Source: CAWVWD01 sp965662365
GTDB lineage: Bacteria > Bacteroidota > Bacteroidia > Chitinophagales > Saprospiraceae
Assembly: GCA_965662365.1 (NCBI GenBank)
Contig: CBFIHR010000024.1
Coordinates: 1 to 54,735, forward strand
Direction: 5' to 3'
DNA: 54,735 bases
Shown: positions 1 to 8,560 of the stretch, piece after piece
How positions within the stretch are numbered: position 1 is the first letter of the stretch
Layout of the letters: the number at the start of each line of letters is the position of its first letter
Made by a program: the position numbers and the translations under genes
Notes under the pieces: model-generated
The model's input: only the letters and a program-made list of their open reading frames with translations
Databases searched by the model: none
Told to the model about the DNA's origin: nothing

Positions 1-238
1 CAAATTATTGTCTCTTTCGTTCTATTACTTTCTTAAAAATTGATCCTCATAACCGTTCCGAAAGGAAGGGCTGCGAGTTTATTACCTATCTAAAATCATT
101 GCTTTTATTGTTTTAATAATAAAAAAATCAATAAGACTTTCATCAAAAGACTTAAATCCTTAACTTCGTTCTACACACCTTTCTATAAAAATAGTAATCT
201 ATCATTTTATTAAAACTATTGGAGTAATATTTATACCT
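1..238. other. AT-rich stretch before the first gene
   Basis: No open reading frame of note on either strand. A loose promoter -7 match (TAACTTCG, 161-168) lies about 70 bases before the thioredoxin-SPOR gene, and GGAG at 221-224 could serve as a weak ribosome binding site. Nothing else is recognised. Confidence 0.4.
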
Positions 239-1210
239 ATGAAAACGACGACAACTATTCTTATTTTCTTGTTATTACCACTTGTGGCATTTCCTAAAGT
301 GAGTTTTTTTCAAGGTTCACTTAACGAAGCTCAGCGTGCAGCAGCTATCGAAGGCAAATTGTACTTCATTGATTTTTACGCCACTTATTGTTTGCCCTGC
401 AAGTTAATGGACGAAACGACATTTATGGATAAAGATTTGGCAAACTATATTCATGGAAATTATGTACCGCTTAAGTTAAATATTGACGCTTTCGATGCGT
501 ATGAAGTGAGAAGTAAATATGAAGTAAACGCATTACCGACCGTTATGATTTTTAGCTCTTCGGGAGAGTTGTTAGAATCGTATGAAGGTGCATTGACGGC
601 TTCGAGTTTGTACAAAATGTTAGAAAGACATAATTTACCACAAAACCGACAGAAAACAACGCCTCCACCTTTGGATGAATCCAATATAGAAATAGCCAAT
701 GCCGCAACAACGAGCCGCCGTAGAACGAGACCAGCAGTTCAGACACCTGAACCTGAGCCTATGATAAAACCAGAACCAGCACCAACGCCAACACCACTGG
801 AAACAGTCAAAGAATCAAAAGCAGAAATTATCCTGAGCGAAAAGGAGTCAAATTCGACAATGAAGCCGATATTACCACCTATCACAAGACCAACAGTCAA
901 AAAGGAAATAGCACAGCCTAAATTGACAGGATTGTATGAATTTTCTGCCGTAAAACATCCATCAAAAGGATATGTTATACAAATAGGCGTATTTGCAGAG
1001 TATGGTAATGTACTGGTCGAGGTCGAAAAACTTCAGCAATTATTTCCCGAACGAAAGGTAATCGTACATATTGATGATATGAATGGAAAGACTGTTTACA
1101 GAGTTGCTGTCGGAACATTCACCACTTATATTGCTGCCAAAGGCTATTTACGCAAAGTAAAAGGAGCGAAAATTGATGGATTTATTAAGAATTTAGCATC
1201 GTTGAAATAA
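239..1210 (+). CDS. Exported thioredoxin-like protein with C-terminal SPOR domain
   Basis: A 323-residue exported protein. An N-terminal hydrophobic stretch (about residues 5-18) looks like a signal peptide. Residues about 25-130 form a thioredoxin fold with the redox pair C51-LP-C54 in the context FYATYCLPCK, and the cis-proline region LPTVMIF. A Pro/Glu/Thr-rich linker (about 135-240) follows, and residues about 248-323 match a SPOR domain (VIQIGVFAEYGN, then VYRVAVGTF). SPOR domains bind denuded peptidoglycan glycan strands, so the protein is probably a periplasmic thiol oxidoreductase or disulfide sensor held at the wall. The gene stands alone, with a terminator right after the stop. The domain order is clear from sequence; the redox direction and partner are unknown. 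Confidence 0.85.
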   Translation: MKTTTTILIFLLLPLVAFPKVSFFQGSLNEAQRAAAIEGKLYFIDFYATYCLPCKLMDETTFMDKDLANYIHGNYVPLKLNIDAFDAYEVRSKYEVNALPTVMIFSSSGELLESYEGALTASSLYKMLERHNLPQNRQKTTPPPLDESNIEIANAATTSRRRTRPAVQTPEPEPMIKPEPAPTPTPLETVKESKAEIILSEKESNSTMKPILPPITRPTVKKEIAQPKLTGLYEFSAVKHPSKGYVIQIGVFAEYGNVLVEVEKLQQLFPERKVIVHIDDMNGKTVYRVAVGTFTTYIAAKGYLRKVKGAKIDGFIKNLASLK

Positions 1211-1258
1211 AAAATGAGTGAATAATGATTCAAAGCCATTATTCCATCATTTTTTATT
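1209..1258 (+). terminator. Rho-independent terminator after thioredoxin-SPOR gene
   Basis: Two-part stem: AAAAAATGA (1209-1217) pairs with TCATTTTTT, and AATAATG (1221-1227) pairs with CATTATT (1237-1243), followed by a T-rich run. It begins inside the stop codon. Confidence 0.7.
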
Positions 1259-1397
1259 TTTAGCACTACAAAACGTAGTTTGTTGATAATGAATATGTTA
1301 AAAGAAATAAGTTTTTCCGCAAAATAAAAAATTAATTTTTTTAGAACTATTTTTATAAAAAAGTCGTTTTCTACCTGCAACTTTATAATGAAAGTTA

Positions 1398-1405
1398 TAT
1401 ATTTG
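1398..1405 (+). promoter_or_regulatory. Putative -7 element of the tRNA-Cys promoter
   Basis: TATATTTG matches the Bacteroidota -7 consensus TAnnTTTG and lies 24 bases before the tRNA 5' end. No convincing -33 TTTG is seen at the usual distance. Confidence 0.5.
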
Positions 1406-1429
1406 CATTCCAAAATCTGAAGAGATAAT

Positions 1430-1500
1430 GGTCGGTTGGCCGAGCGGTTAGGCAGAGGTCTGCAAAACCTCGTACAGCGGTTCGAATCCGCTACCGACCT
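1430..1500 (+). tRNA. tRNA-Cys (GCA)
   Basis: A 71-base cloverleaf. The acceptor stem GGTCGGT (1430-1436) pairs with ACCGACC (1493-1499). The anticodon arm GAGGT/ACCTC holds the loop CTGCAAA with anticodon GCA at 1462-1464. The T arm is GCGG-TTCGAAT-CCGC. The discriminator base at 1500 is T, the known identity base for tRNA-Cys. The 3' CCA is not encoded, so it must be added after transcription. Confidence 0.97.
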
Positions 1501-1508
1501 CTTTCAAT

Positions 1509-1540
1509 GGGAAATCATTTCAATGGTTTCCCTTTTTTTT
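1509..1540 (+). terminator. Rho-independent terminator of tRNA-Cys
   Basis: GGGAAATCA (1509-1517) pairs with TGGTTTCCC (1524-1532, one G-T wobble) around a 6-base loop and is followed by eight T. Confidence 0.92.
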
Positions 1541-2003
1541 GTCCATTTTTTAATTTTTCCCGTCCTAAAATTTAATTTTTCCGATATATCAGAATAAGGA
1601 GATTTCATCGAAATATCACTAATTAATTAATTATTTAATATATAAAAAATAATTAATAACTCATTTTTAGTTGTAATGTTCTACCATCAATTCAAATTAT
1701 TATGTACTAATAATCAATATTTTTTTATTAAAATTTTCATTAAGAACATTTAAAATAATTTATTATCTATTTGTTAACTTATATATTCCTATAAGTTATA
1801 TATATGATAATATGTAATATTATATTTTTCTGACTCATTAACTTTTCGCTTCTTTCAACAACAATCTGAAACAATTCTTTTTTTAAACTTTATTTTTTCT
1901 AAATCTATTCCATATATTTATGACCCTAAACGCAACAAAAGCCATATATAATTATTGTTTTTAATAATTATTCAGTTTTTTATTTTAACTAAACCAAGAT
2001 GAT
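1541..2003. other. Very AT-rich intergenic region before the TonB receptor
   Basis: This 463-base stretch has long A/T runs and TAATTA repeats and no plausible reading frame on either strand. It must carry the receptor promoter, but no clear TTTG/TAnnTTTG pair could be picked out. Confidence 0.5.
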
Positions 2004-4946
2004 ATGAAATTTTACACATTACTATTAGCATGCCTAATGCTATCTTTTACAGCTTTTAGTCAAAAAGGTACCGTTTCGGGTACTGTCATTGACGATGATG
2101 GACCATTAATTGGAGCTTCTGTCTATGTAGAAGGAACAAGTACCGGAGCGTTAACAAATTATGATGGTCGCTACGAAATTGATTTGGCAGCAGGAACTTA
2201 TACGATTGTAGCAAGTTACATCGGTTATGATCAGATTTCACAAGAAGTAACGGTGGAGGAAGGTAAGGAAGTTGAGTTAAACTTCACTTTGACACAAGGA
2301 CTTTTGGTAGATGAAGTTGTTGTGACTGGTACTCGTGCCTCTAATCGTACGAACTTAGATGCTGCTGTTCCTATTGATGTTTTGAATGTGGACCAACTGA
2401 CTGCATCTGCTCCACAAACGAATATCAATCAATTATTACATATTTCCGCACCATCTTTTTCATCAAATACACAAACAATTTCAGATGGTACGGATCACAT
2501 TGACCCTGCCTCTTTGAGAGGTTTAGGTCCTGACCAGGTTTTAGTGCTATTGAATGGCAAAAGAAGACACACGACGTCGTTAGTAAATGTAAACGGAACG
2601 TTTGGACGTGGTAGTGTCGGTACAGATTTAAACGCTATTCCTGCGACTGCTGTTTCTAATATCGAGGTATTACGTGATGGTGCTGCTGCACAATATGGTT
2701 CTGATGCTATTGCAGGGGTTATTAATGTAAGATTGAGAAATGACGTAAATAAATTACGTGTCAACATGACAACAGGCGCAAACTTTACCAGCAATATCGG
2801 GGCTTTTGGCGGTGAGACTAAAAATCAAGATGGCGAAACGGTAAATTTAGGATTGAATTATGGTTTACCTATCGGTGAACGTGGTGGCTTTATAAACTTC
2901 ACGGGTGAGTTTGGCTACAGAGGCAGAACGAACCGTATGCAGGAGTATGAAGCTGGTATTTTTAATCGTCTAAATGCAATTGAAAGAGTGGCTGCAGCAG
3001 ATGGTGCCGATGTTGCTAATTTGACGATGGCTCAGTTACAATCTTATGCAGGGCAAGTTTCTCATTTTGATGCTGCGACACAAGCAGATATTGCAGGAGC
3101 AGCTGATATGGGGGCGTTAGCAACTATTTTGGGAGCAGATGCCACAGATGCAGAGTTGTTAGCAAGAGGAATGGAACGCAGTGATTTTAATATGTTAGTA
3201 GGACAATCCGAATTACGTGAAGGAAAATTCTTTGCGAATATGGAAATTCCTTTGGGGGACAATGCGGTATTATATGGTAACGGTGGAATGGGTTATCGTA
3301 GAGGTTGTTCAGGTTGTTTCTATCGCTTACCTAATCAAAATCGTACGACAACTTCAATTTATCTTAACGGTACTGTTCCGCTTATCAATTCTAATATTTA
3401 TGATCGCTCGGCAACTGTTGGTATTCGTGGATCAATTGGAGAATGGGCAGTTGATTTCAGTAATGTTTATGGAACAAACTCTTTTTTGTTCTACATAACC
3501 GAAACACACAATGCAACTTTGGGGTCTTCTTCTCCGACTGCCTTCAACGCGGGAGGACATAGTTTCGCTCAAAATACAACGAACTTTGATATTTCTCAAT
3601 ATTTTGAAACAGACGGAATCAAAGGTTTTAACGTCGCATTTGGTACAGAATATCGCTATGAGAACTTTAAAATTATTCCGGGTACAGAAGATTCTTATGG
3701 TAACTATGATGTAAATGGTAACTTAGTTACGCCAACAACTCCGGATAGTTTATTGACTAGAGACTTATTAGGTCGAGGTCGTCCGGCAGGCGCTCAATGT
3801 TTTGCAGGATTTTTACCATCAAATGAGATAGATGCAAATCGTTCGAGTGTAGCGGCTTACTTGGACACAGAGTTTGATATTTCTGATGCCTTTTTAATTG
3901 CGGCTGCGGTTCGTTTTGAAAATTACTCTGATTTTGGTTCTAATTTTAATTACAAAATTGCGACACGTTATAAAATAAATGATAACATTGCAGTTCGTGC
4001 GGCTCACAGTACAGGTTTCCGTGCACCATCATTACACCAGATTCACTTTAGTAGAACTTCTACAATTTTTGAATTAGTCAATGGCGTATCGGTACCTCAA
4101 GAAGTAGGGGTATTTTCTAATACTTCTCGTGCAGCACAATTGTTAGGTATTCCTGAATTGAAGCAAGAAACTTCTCAAAACTTCAGTGCTGGGTTCACTG
4201 TAAAAGTACCAGATGCAGGTCTTCGTTTTACGATTGATGGTTATTTAGTAAATATTGATGATCGAGTTGTATTGACAGGTAGATTTAGTGCAGGTAACGA
4301 TGCAGAGTTACAACAAATCTTTAATTCTGCACAGGCTAGTGCGGCTTCATTCTTTGCGAATGCAATCAGTACAAACACTCGTGGTATTGATGTTGTGATT
4401 TCTCACAAAATGTTAATCGGAGAGAAAGGAACATTGACGAATGATTTGGCGGGTAACTTTACTCAGACAGTTTGGGATCAAGACAAAGGAATTAATGCTT
4501 CGGATTTATTGAGAGAAAAAGGCTTAGTTGATGTTTATTTTGATCAAACTTCTCGTCTTTATTTGGAGCAGGCTGTTCCAAGAATGAAAGTAACTTTAAG
4601 CAATACATTAACTTTGGGAGCAGTAGATATTTACTTAAGAAATACCTACTTCGGTCAAACGACAGAAGCAACAAATGCTGCTATTTTTGATAATGATCTA
4701 AACTGGACAGATACATCAATCGATCCTTATTATGATGGCAAAGTGATTACAGATTTGAGCGTTGGTTATAGCTTCTCTAACAACTTATCATTTATGTTCG
4801 GGGCAAATAACTTATTTGATGTTTATCCTGATGTAGCAGATCCTACATTCCAGTCAAGCGGGCGTTTTATTTATTCTCGTCGTTCACCTCAGTTCAGCTT
4901 TGGTGGTCGTCATATCTTCGCAAGATTGTTATTTACATTGGATTAA
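2004..4946 (+). CDS. TonB-dependent outer-membrane receptor
   Basis: A 980-residue outer-membrane receptor. A signal peptide (about residues 1-19, ending FTAFSQ) is followed by a carboxypeptidase-regulatory-like beta-sandwich (about 22-100), a TonB-box-like segment DEVVVTGTR (about 103-111), a plug domain (about 115-245, with SLRGLGPDQVLVLLNGKRR and the DGAAAQYGSDAIAGVINV hallmark) and a long 22-strand-type barrel ending in an aromatic-rich strand. There is one CxxC in a surface loop (GCSGCF). The barrel resembles the iron-complex receptor group rather than SusC, and no SusD partner lies beside it. It uses TonB-ExbBD energy to import a ligand, but the ligand cannot be inferred. A strong hairpin terminator follows. 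Confidence 0.9.
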   Translation: MKFYTLLLACLMLSFTAFSQKGTVSGTVIDDDGPLIGASVYVEGTSTGALTNYDGRYEIDLAAGTYTIVASYIGYDQISQEVTVEEGKEVELNFTLTQGLLVDEVVVTGTRASNRTNLDAAVPIDVLNVDQLTASAPQTNINQLLHISAPSFSSNTQTISDGTDHIDPASLRGLGPDQVLVLLNGKRRHTTSLVNVNGTFGRGSVGTDLNAIPATAVSNIEVLRDGAAAQYGSDAIAGVINVRLRNDVNKLRVNMTTGANFTSNIGAFGGETKNQDGETVNLGLNYGLPIGERGGFINFTGEFGYRGRTNRMQEYEAGIFNRLNAIERVAAADGADVANLTMAQLQSYAGQVSHFDAATQADIAGAADMGALATILGADATDAELLARGMERSDFNMLVGQSELREGKFFANMEIPLGDNAVLYGNGGMGYRRGCSGCFYRLPNQNRTTTSIYLNGTVPLINSNIYDRSATVGIRGSIGEWAVDFSNVYGTNSFLFYITETHNATLGSSSPTAFNAGGHSFAQNTTNFDISQYFETDGIKGFNVAFGTEYRYENFKIIPGTEDSYGNYDVNGNLVTPTTPDSLLTRDLLGRGRPAGAQCFAGFLPSNEIDANRSSVAAYLDTEFDISDAFLIAAAVRFENYSDFGSNFNYKIATRYKINDNIAVRAAHSTGFRAPSLHQIHFSRTSTIFELVNGVSVPQEVGVFSNTSRAAQLLGIPELKQETSQNFSAGFTVKVPDAGLRFTIDGYLVNIDDRVVLTGRFSAGNDAELQQIFNSAQASAASFFANAISTNTRGIDVVISHKMLIGEKGTLTNDLAGNFTQTVWDQDKGINASDLLREKGLVDVYFDQTSRLYLEQAVPRMKVTLSNTLTLGAVDIYLRNTYFGQTTEATNAAIFDNDLNWTDTSIDPYYDGKVITDLSVGYSFSNNLSFMFGANNLFDVYPDVADPTFQSSGRFIYSRRSPQFSFGGRHIFARLLFTLD

Positions 4947-5022
4947 TATCATTCAATACTTAAACTATTGAATTGTTCTGACGAGTTTTAAACACAATAC
5001 TTCGTATAACAATTACAAAGTT

Positions 5023-5056
5023 TGAAAGCAGTTTGTCGAAAGGCAAACTGCTTTCA
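5023..5056 (+). terminator. Hairpin terminator of the TonB receptor with GAAA tetraloop
   Basis: A near-perfect 15-bp stem (5023-5037 with 5042-5056, one T-G pair) is capped by a GAAA tetraloop. It is followed by a short AT-rich stretch rather than a clean T run, so it may also act as an mRNA 3' stabiliser. Confidence 0.7.
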
Positions 5057-5086
5057 TTATTTGCACTACTAACTAATCACCAAACC

Positions 5087-6349
5087 ATGAATAAGAATAT
5101 CAAAAACCTCATTCCGTCATCGACTTTACGGATGAATGAGTTATCACAACAATTAGAAAAACAAGGAAAAACGATTTATAAATTAGGGTTTGGACAGTCT
5201 CCCTTTCCTGTACCGGCAGCAATGGTGACAGCCTTGCGGCAAAATGCAGCGGAGAAATCCTACTTACCGGTGAATGGTTTGCCCGAGTTACGAGAAGTGA
5301 TTGCCAAGTACTATCAACGAACGCAAAACCTGAATTATTCGGCTGAAAATATCCTGATTGCACCAGGTTCTAAAATGTTATTGTATGCCGTACAATTGGC
5401 TTACGACACGGACTTGCTACTGCCAGCACCGAGCTGGGTGTCGTACGCTCCGCAATCTCAAATCATCGGACGACAAACGCATTGGTTACAAACAACAGAA
5501 AAAGACGATTGGCGATTGACGGCTGAAGTTCTTGAAGCACACTGTCAGAACAACAGCAATCAAAAAATTCTTATTTTAAATTATCCTAATAATCCAATTG
5601 GAAATAGTTATAATAAAAAACAGTTAGAATCACTGGCGGCCGTTGCTAGAAAGTATCGTATTATAATCCTTTCAGACGAAATTTATGGTGAACTTAATCA
5701 TAACGGCGAACATATTTCGATTGCTCAGTTTTACCCAGAAGGAACAATTATTACAAGTGGATTGAGTAAATGGGCAGGGGCAGGAGGTTGGCGATTTGGA
5801 ACAGCTGCCTTTCCACATGAACTCAAAGACTTACAAAAAGTCGTACAAACAATTGCCAGTGAAACTTATTCCTCAACAGCCTCTCCAATTCAATATGCAG
5901 CAGTTGAAGCTTACAAAGACAATCCAGATTTAGAAACATATCGTATCAACGCCAGACGAATTTTAAAAATGATTGGAAATTATGTTTATCAGCGTTTGCA
6001 TAACATGAATATCACAACGCCAAAACCGGAAGGTGGCTTTTATTGCTTTATCAATTTTGAGCATTATCGAAACCTATTATTGCCGAAAGGCATCAAAACA
6101 AGTGCTGAGCTAAGTGAAGTCCTACTGAATGAAGCGAATATAGCGATGTTGCCTGGGGTGGATTTTGGGCGAAAACCAGAAGAATTGGTTTTTAGAATCG
6201 CCTACGTGGATTTTGACGGTGAAAAAGCTCTGGAAGTAGCAGGTGACATTTACCAAAACAAGGAATTGGACAATGATTTTATTAAAAATTATGCTCCGAA
6301 AATAATTGCTGCAATGGATAGTTTGGAAAACTGGCTACTATTAAAATAA
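5087..6349 (+). CDS. Class I/II PLP-dependent aminotransferase
   Basis: A 420-residue fold-type I aminotransferase. The PLP lysine is in SGLSKWAGAGGWRFG (about K228). The cofactor-contact motifs are NYPNNPIGN (about 165-173) and LSDEIYGEL, and the substrate-carboxylate arginine sits in FRIAYVDFDG near the C-terminus. The frame stays open upstream to a TTG at 5033, but that codon lies inside the receptor's terminator hairpin, so the ATG at 5087 is taken as the start. The family transfers amino groups between an amino acid and a 2-oxo acid; the substrate (aspartate, alanine or branched-chain) is not decided by the visible motifs. It is probably cytosolic and monocistronic. Confidence 0.88.
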   Translation: MNKNIKNLIPSSTLRMNELSQQLEKQGKTIYKLGFGQSPFPVPAAMVTALRQNAAEKSYLPVNGLPELREVIAKYYQRTQNLNYSAENILIAPGSKMLLYAVQLAYDTDLLLPAPSWVSYAPQSQIIGRQTHWLQTTEKDDWRLTAEVLEAHCQNNSNQKILILNYPNNPIGNSYNKKQLESLAAVARKYRIIILSDEIYGELNHNGEHISIAQFYPEGTIITSGLSKWAGAGGWRFGTAAFPHELKDLQKVVQTIASETYSSTASPIQYAAVEAYKDNPDLETYRINARRILKMIGNYVYQRLHNMNITTPKPEGGFYCFINFEHYRNLLLPKGIKTSAELSEVLLNEANIAMLPGVDFGRKPEELVFRIAYVDFDGEKALEVAGDIYQNKELDNDFIKNYAPKIIAAMDSLENWLLLK

Positions 6350-6617
6350 GAATAATTATCATTCTTACCAGTATGGTGACTTTTACGTAAAATTGTTTAT
6401 AAAAAATACGACTTTAACAACAGTTTGAAATCGGTATAAATAGATTTTTACTTAATCTTTATTTTATATTATTTGTTTAATCGTATTTTTCTGTAAATCA
6501 ACTAGTTAGCTATGTGTTAAAGATGTCTTAATTTATCAACAAATCTACTTATTTGAAGTTAATAAGCCCTAATGAATGTAATCGCATTAAAACATTAAAA
6601 CATAAAAATTAACGAAA

Positions 6618-7565
6618 ATGAGTAAATTACTTTTTAGCTTACAAGCAGTATTAGTATTGAGTTTCGCGTTATTTATTACAAGCTGTGGAGAAGACGAGCC
6701 TGTTCCGACTCCGACACCAGAACCGATGACTATCGCAGACATCGTAGAAGATACAGAGCGTTTCTCTTCATTAGAGGCAGCCTTAATTCGTGCAGATTTA
6801 TTGGAGACAGTAAGAAGCGGAGAATATACTGTTTTTGCTCCTGATAACGATGCTTTTGCTACATTCTTAAACGGTGCAGCTTTAGAAGATGTTGATATTG
6901 ATGTATTAACACAGACTTTATTGAACCATGTAATTGGTGCAAAAGTAGAGTCAACAGGTTTATCTAACGGGTATGTTTCTACATTAGCAACAGAATCAAC
7001 AACTTCAAACCCTATCAGTTTACAAGTAAATATTGATAACGGAGTTGTATTAAACAATACGGTAAATGTAATTCAGGCTGATATCGCAGCAGATAACGGA
7101 ATCATTCATGAGGTAGATGCTGTAATCGCTGTACCTAGTGTTGTAGATTTAGCAGTACAAGGTGACTTCAGTATTTTGGTAGCAGCTTTAACTCGTGCAG
7201 ATTTAACAGTTGATTTCGTAGGAACTTTAAGTGGCACTGGTCCTTTTACAGTATTTGCTCCAACTGACCAAGCTTTTGTTGACTTGTTAGATAGCAATCC
7301 AAACTGGAACGAATTGGCAGATATTCCTGTAGCAACTTTAGAAGCTGTATTAAGCTATCACGTAGTTGCAGGTGCTAATGTTTTATCTTCAACATTAACT
7401 GATGGACAAGTTGTAACAACTTTCCAAGGTTCTGACATTACAATTAATACTGACGGTGGTGCAACTATCACTGATGCAAACGGTAATACAGTAGATATCG
7501 TAGCTACTGATGTACAAGGTTCTAACGGAATCGTACACGTAATTAATGGTGTGATTTTACCATAA
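6618..7565 (+). CDS. Lipoprotein with two fasciclin (FAS1) domains
   Basis: A 315-residue surface lipoprotein. The signal peptide ends in a lipobox FITSC (lipidated Cys23), followed by a short Pro/Thr-Glu spacer. FAS1 domain 1 spans about residues 37-170 (YTVFAPDNDAFATF, then GIIHEVDAVI) and FAS1 domain 2 about 172-315 (FTVFAPTDQAFVDL, then GIVHVINGVILP). FAS1 domains mediate adhesion to matrix or polysaccharide. Many Bacteroidota encode such small lipoproteins of unknown ligand. The gene has its own terminator, so it is monocistronic. Confidence 0.93.
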   Translation: MSKLLFSLQAVLVLSFALFITSCGEDEPVPTPTPEPMTIADIVEDTERFSSLEAALIRADLLETVRSGEYTVFAPDNDAFATFLNGAALEDVDIDVLTQTLLNHVIGAKVESTGLSNGYVSTLATESTTSNPISLQVNIDNGVVLNNTVNVIQADIAADNGIIHEVDAVIAVPSVVDLAVQGDFSILVAALTRADLTVDFVGTLSGTGPFTVFAPTDQAFVDLLDSNPNWNELADIPVATLEAVLSYHVVAGANVLSSTLTDGQVVTTFQGSDITINTDGGATITDANGNTVDIVATDVQGSNGIVHVINGVILP

Positions 7566-7614
7566 TTATCGTTTTAGATAAGTATATTAAAGGTTAAAAT
7601 ATATAAAGCGTTAT

Positions 7615-7648
7615 CGTTTCGGCGATGACGCTTTTTTTATTGTTAGGC
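7615..7648 (+). terminator. Rho-independent terminator of the fasciclin gene
   Basis: AAAGCGTTATCG (7615-7626) pairs with CGATGACGCTTT (7633-7644) around TTTCGG, and the T run extends to 7648. Confidence 0.93.
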
Positions 7649-7709
7649 GATGGGTCTAATATTGATCAGAAAAGCTAAATTTTTTCATTTAAATATATAA
7701 TAAAGTAAT

Positions 7710-7720
7710 ATTAGTCTAAT
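7710..7720. promoter_or_regulatory. Small palindrome ATTAG-T-CTAAT upstream of the ArsR-type gene
   Basis: A perfect 5-bp inverted repeat with a 1-base centre, 45 bases before the 21-codon ORF. The 10-mer ATTAGTCTAA inside it also occurs in the palindrome before the DtxR-type gene (53763-53772). It is short, so it may be chance. Confidence 0.3.
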
Positions 7721-7754
7721 TGATAACATAAAAAGGTAAGCTATTGAGGAGGAA

Positions 7755-7820
7755 ATGAAATCAAGATTTAACATATTTCCAGTTTTGGCAAGTTTGTTGT
7801 TATTTTGGTTAAATAGCTAA
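7755..7820 (+). CDS. 21-residue hydrophobic peptide, leader of the ArsR-type gene
   Basis: ATG at 7755 is preceded by GAGGAGG (7746-7752), which is unusual in a genome where most genes lack a Shine-Dalgarno sequence. The product reads MKSRFNIFPVL then ASLLLFWLNS: a short basic N-terminus followed by a single hydrophobic stretch ending in Ser. The stop at 7818-7820 is 23 bases before the next ATG. It could be a small membrane protein, a translated leader controlling the downstream regulator, or the stub of a lost signal peptide. No family is recognised. The evidence is the strong ribosome site, the in-frame stop and the position. Confidence 0.5.
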   Translation: MKSRFNIFPVLASLLLFWLNS

Positions 7821-7843
7821 AAATAACTAAAATTTAATTACTT

Positions 7844-8152
7844 ATGAGAAAGGCAAAGGTTTACATTAATAATGACAACCTGAATGTTTCATTGGAGGTA
7901 CTCCGTGCTGTTGCACACCCGTTGAGAATGAAAATTTTAGAATTCATTGATAATAATGCCAATATTAATGTCAATAAAATCTATAATACCTTAAAGTTAG
8001 AACAATCGATCACGTCACAACATTTACGAATATTGAGAGATGCCGAGTTAGTAAATGCGTATCGTGACGGAAAATATATTCATTATACTGTAAATTATGA
8101 TAAACTTGCTCATGTTATTGCTTCTGTTGATGAGTTTTTAGAGTTTGAATAG
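7844..8152 (+). CDS. ArsR/SmtB-family winged-helix transcriptional regulator
   Basis: A 102-residue DNA-binding protein with the ArsR layout: helix LRAVAHPLRMKILEFI (about 20-35), recognition helix in SITSQHLRILRDAELV (about 56-71) and a beta wing RDGKYIHYTVN (about 75-85). It has no cysteine at all, so the classical CxC metal site of ArsR/CadC is absent, and no typical SmtB alpha5 His/Asp set is evident. It may therefore respond to something other than thiophilic metals, or to protein partners. It probably shares a transcript with the 21-codon ORF before it. The targets are unknown. Confidence 0.85.
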   Translation: MRKAKVYINNDNLNVSLEVLRAVAHPLRMKILEFIDNNANINVNKIYNTLKLEQSITSQHLRILRDAELVNAYRDGKYIHYTVNYDKLAHVIASVDEFLEFE

Positions 8153-8560
8153 TTTAATCTTATTATACCCTCCTCACGAATCAGCTTAGGAATAAATATT
8201 TATTTCATCTATAATTTTCGGATAGGTTATTTTTTTAAATTTTTACAAATAGTAATTTTCTAAAAAATTAGTCTGGAGTATTCAAAGTCCTTTTTGATCA
8301 ATGCGAAGGCAATCTTTTTGATGATTAAGAAAAATCGCATTTCCTAATTTTTTAGCATTATTCAATATAACCAGAAAGTTCTATATTATTTATTTTACTA
8401 TAATTTTTCAAAGCGGCTGTATATACAAAACAGCCGTTTTTCGTATATAAATTACGTTAACCCATATTTTTTCGTAAAAACTCATTTTAAACGAATGAAC
8501 CTTACCTTTTGTCGAAACTTTTAATTGATTCTTATTTGTGTAACTTATTTTAGGGTATAA
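8153..8560. other. Intergenic region with a weak structured element and an orphan terminator
   Basis: No reading frame longer than a few codons. AATGCGA (8300-8306) pairs with TCGCATT (8335-8341) around an interior TTTTT/AAAAA stem, and a clear terminator lies at 8411-8441, about 260 bases past the ArsR-type stop. The region could be a long 3' UTR or encode a small RNA. Confidence 0.35.
8411..8441 (+). terminator. Rho-independent terminator
   Basis: CGGCTGT (8414-8420) pairs with ACAGCCG (8430-8436), flanked by AAG/TTT pairs, and is followed by a T run to 8441. It is far from the end of any gene. Confidence 0.85.

Noticed and set aside
3217..3714. Plus-strand alternative frames within the TonB receptor
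   Set aside because: The receptor frame is complete over the region. The alternatives are composition shadows.
5033..5086. Upstream extension of the aminotransferase from a TTG
   Set aside because: The codons lie inside the terminator hairpin of the TonB receptor. The ATG at 5087 starts the normal family N-terminus.
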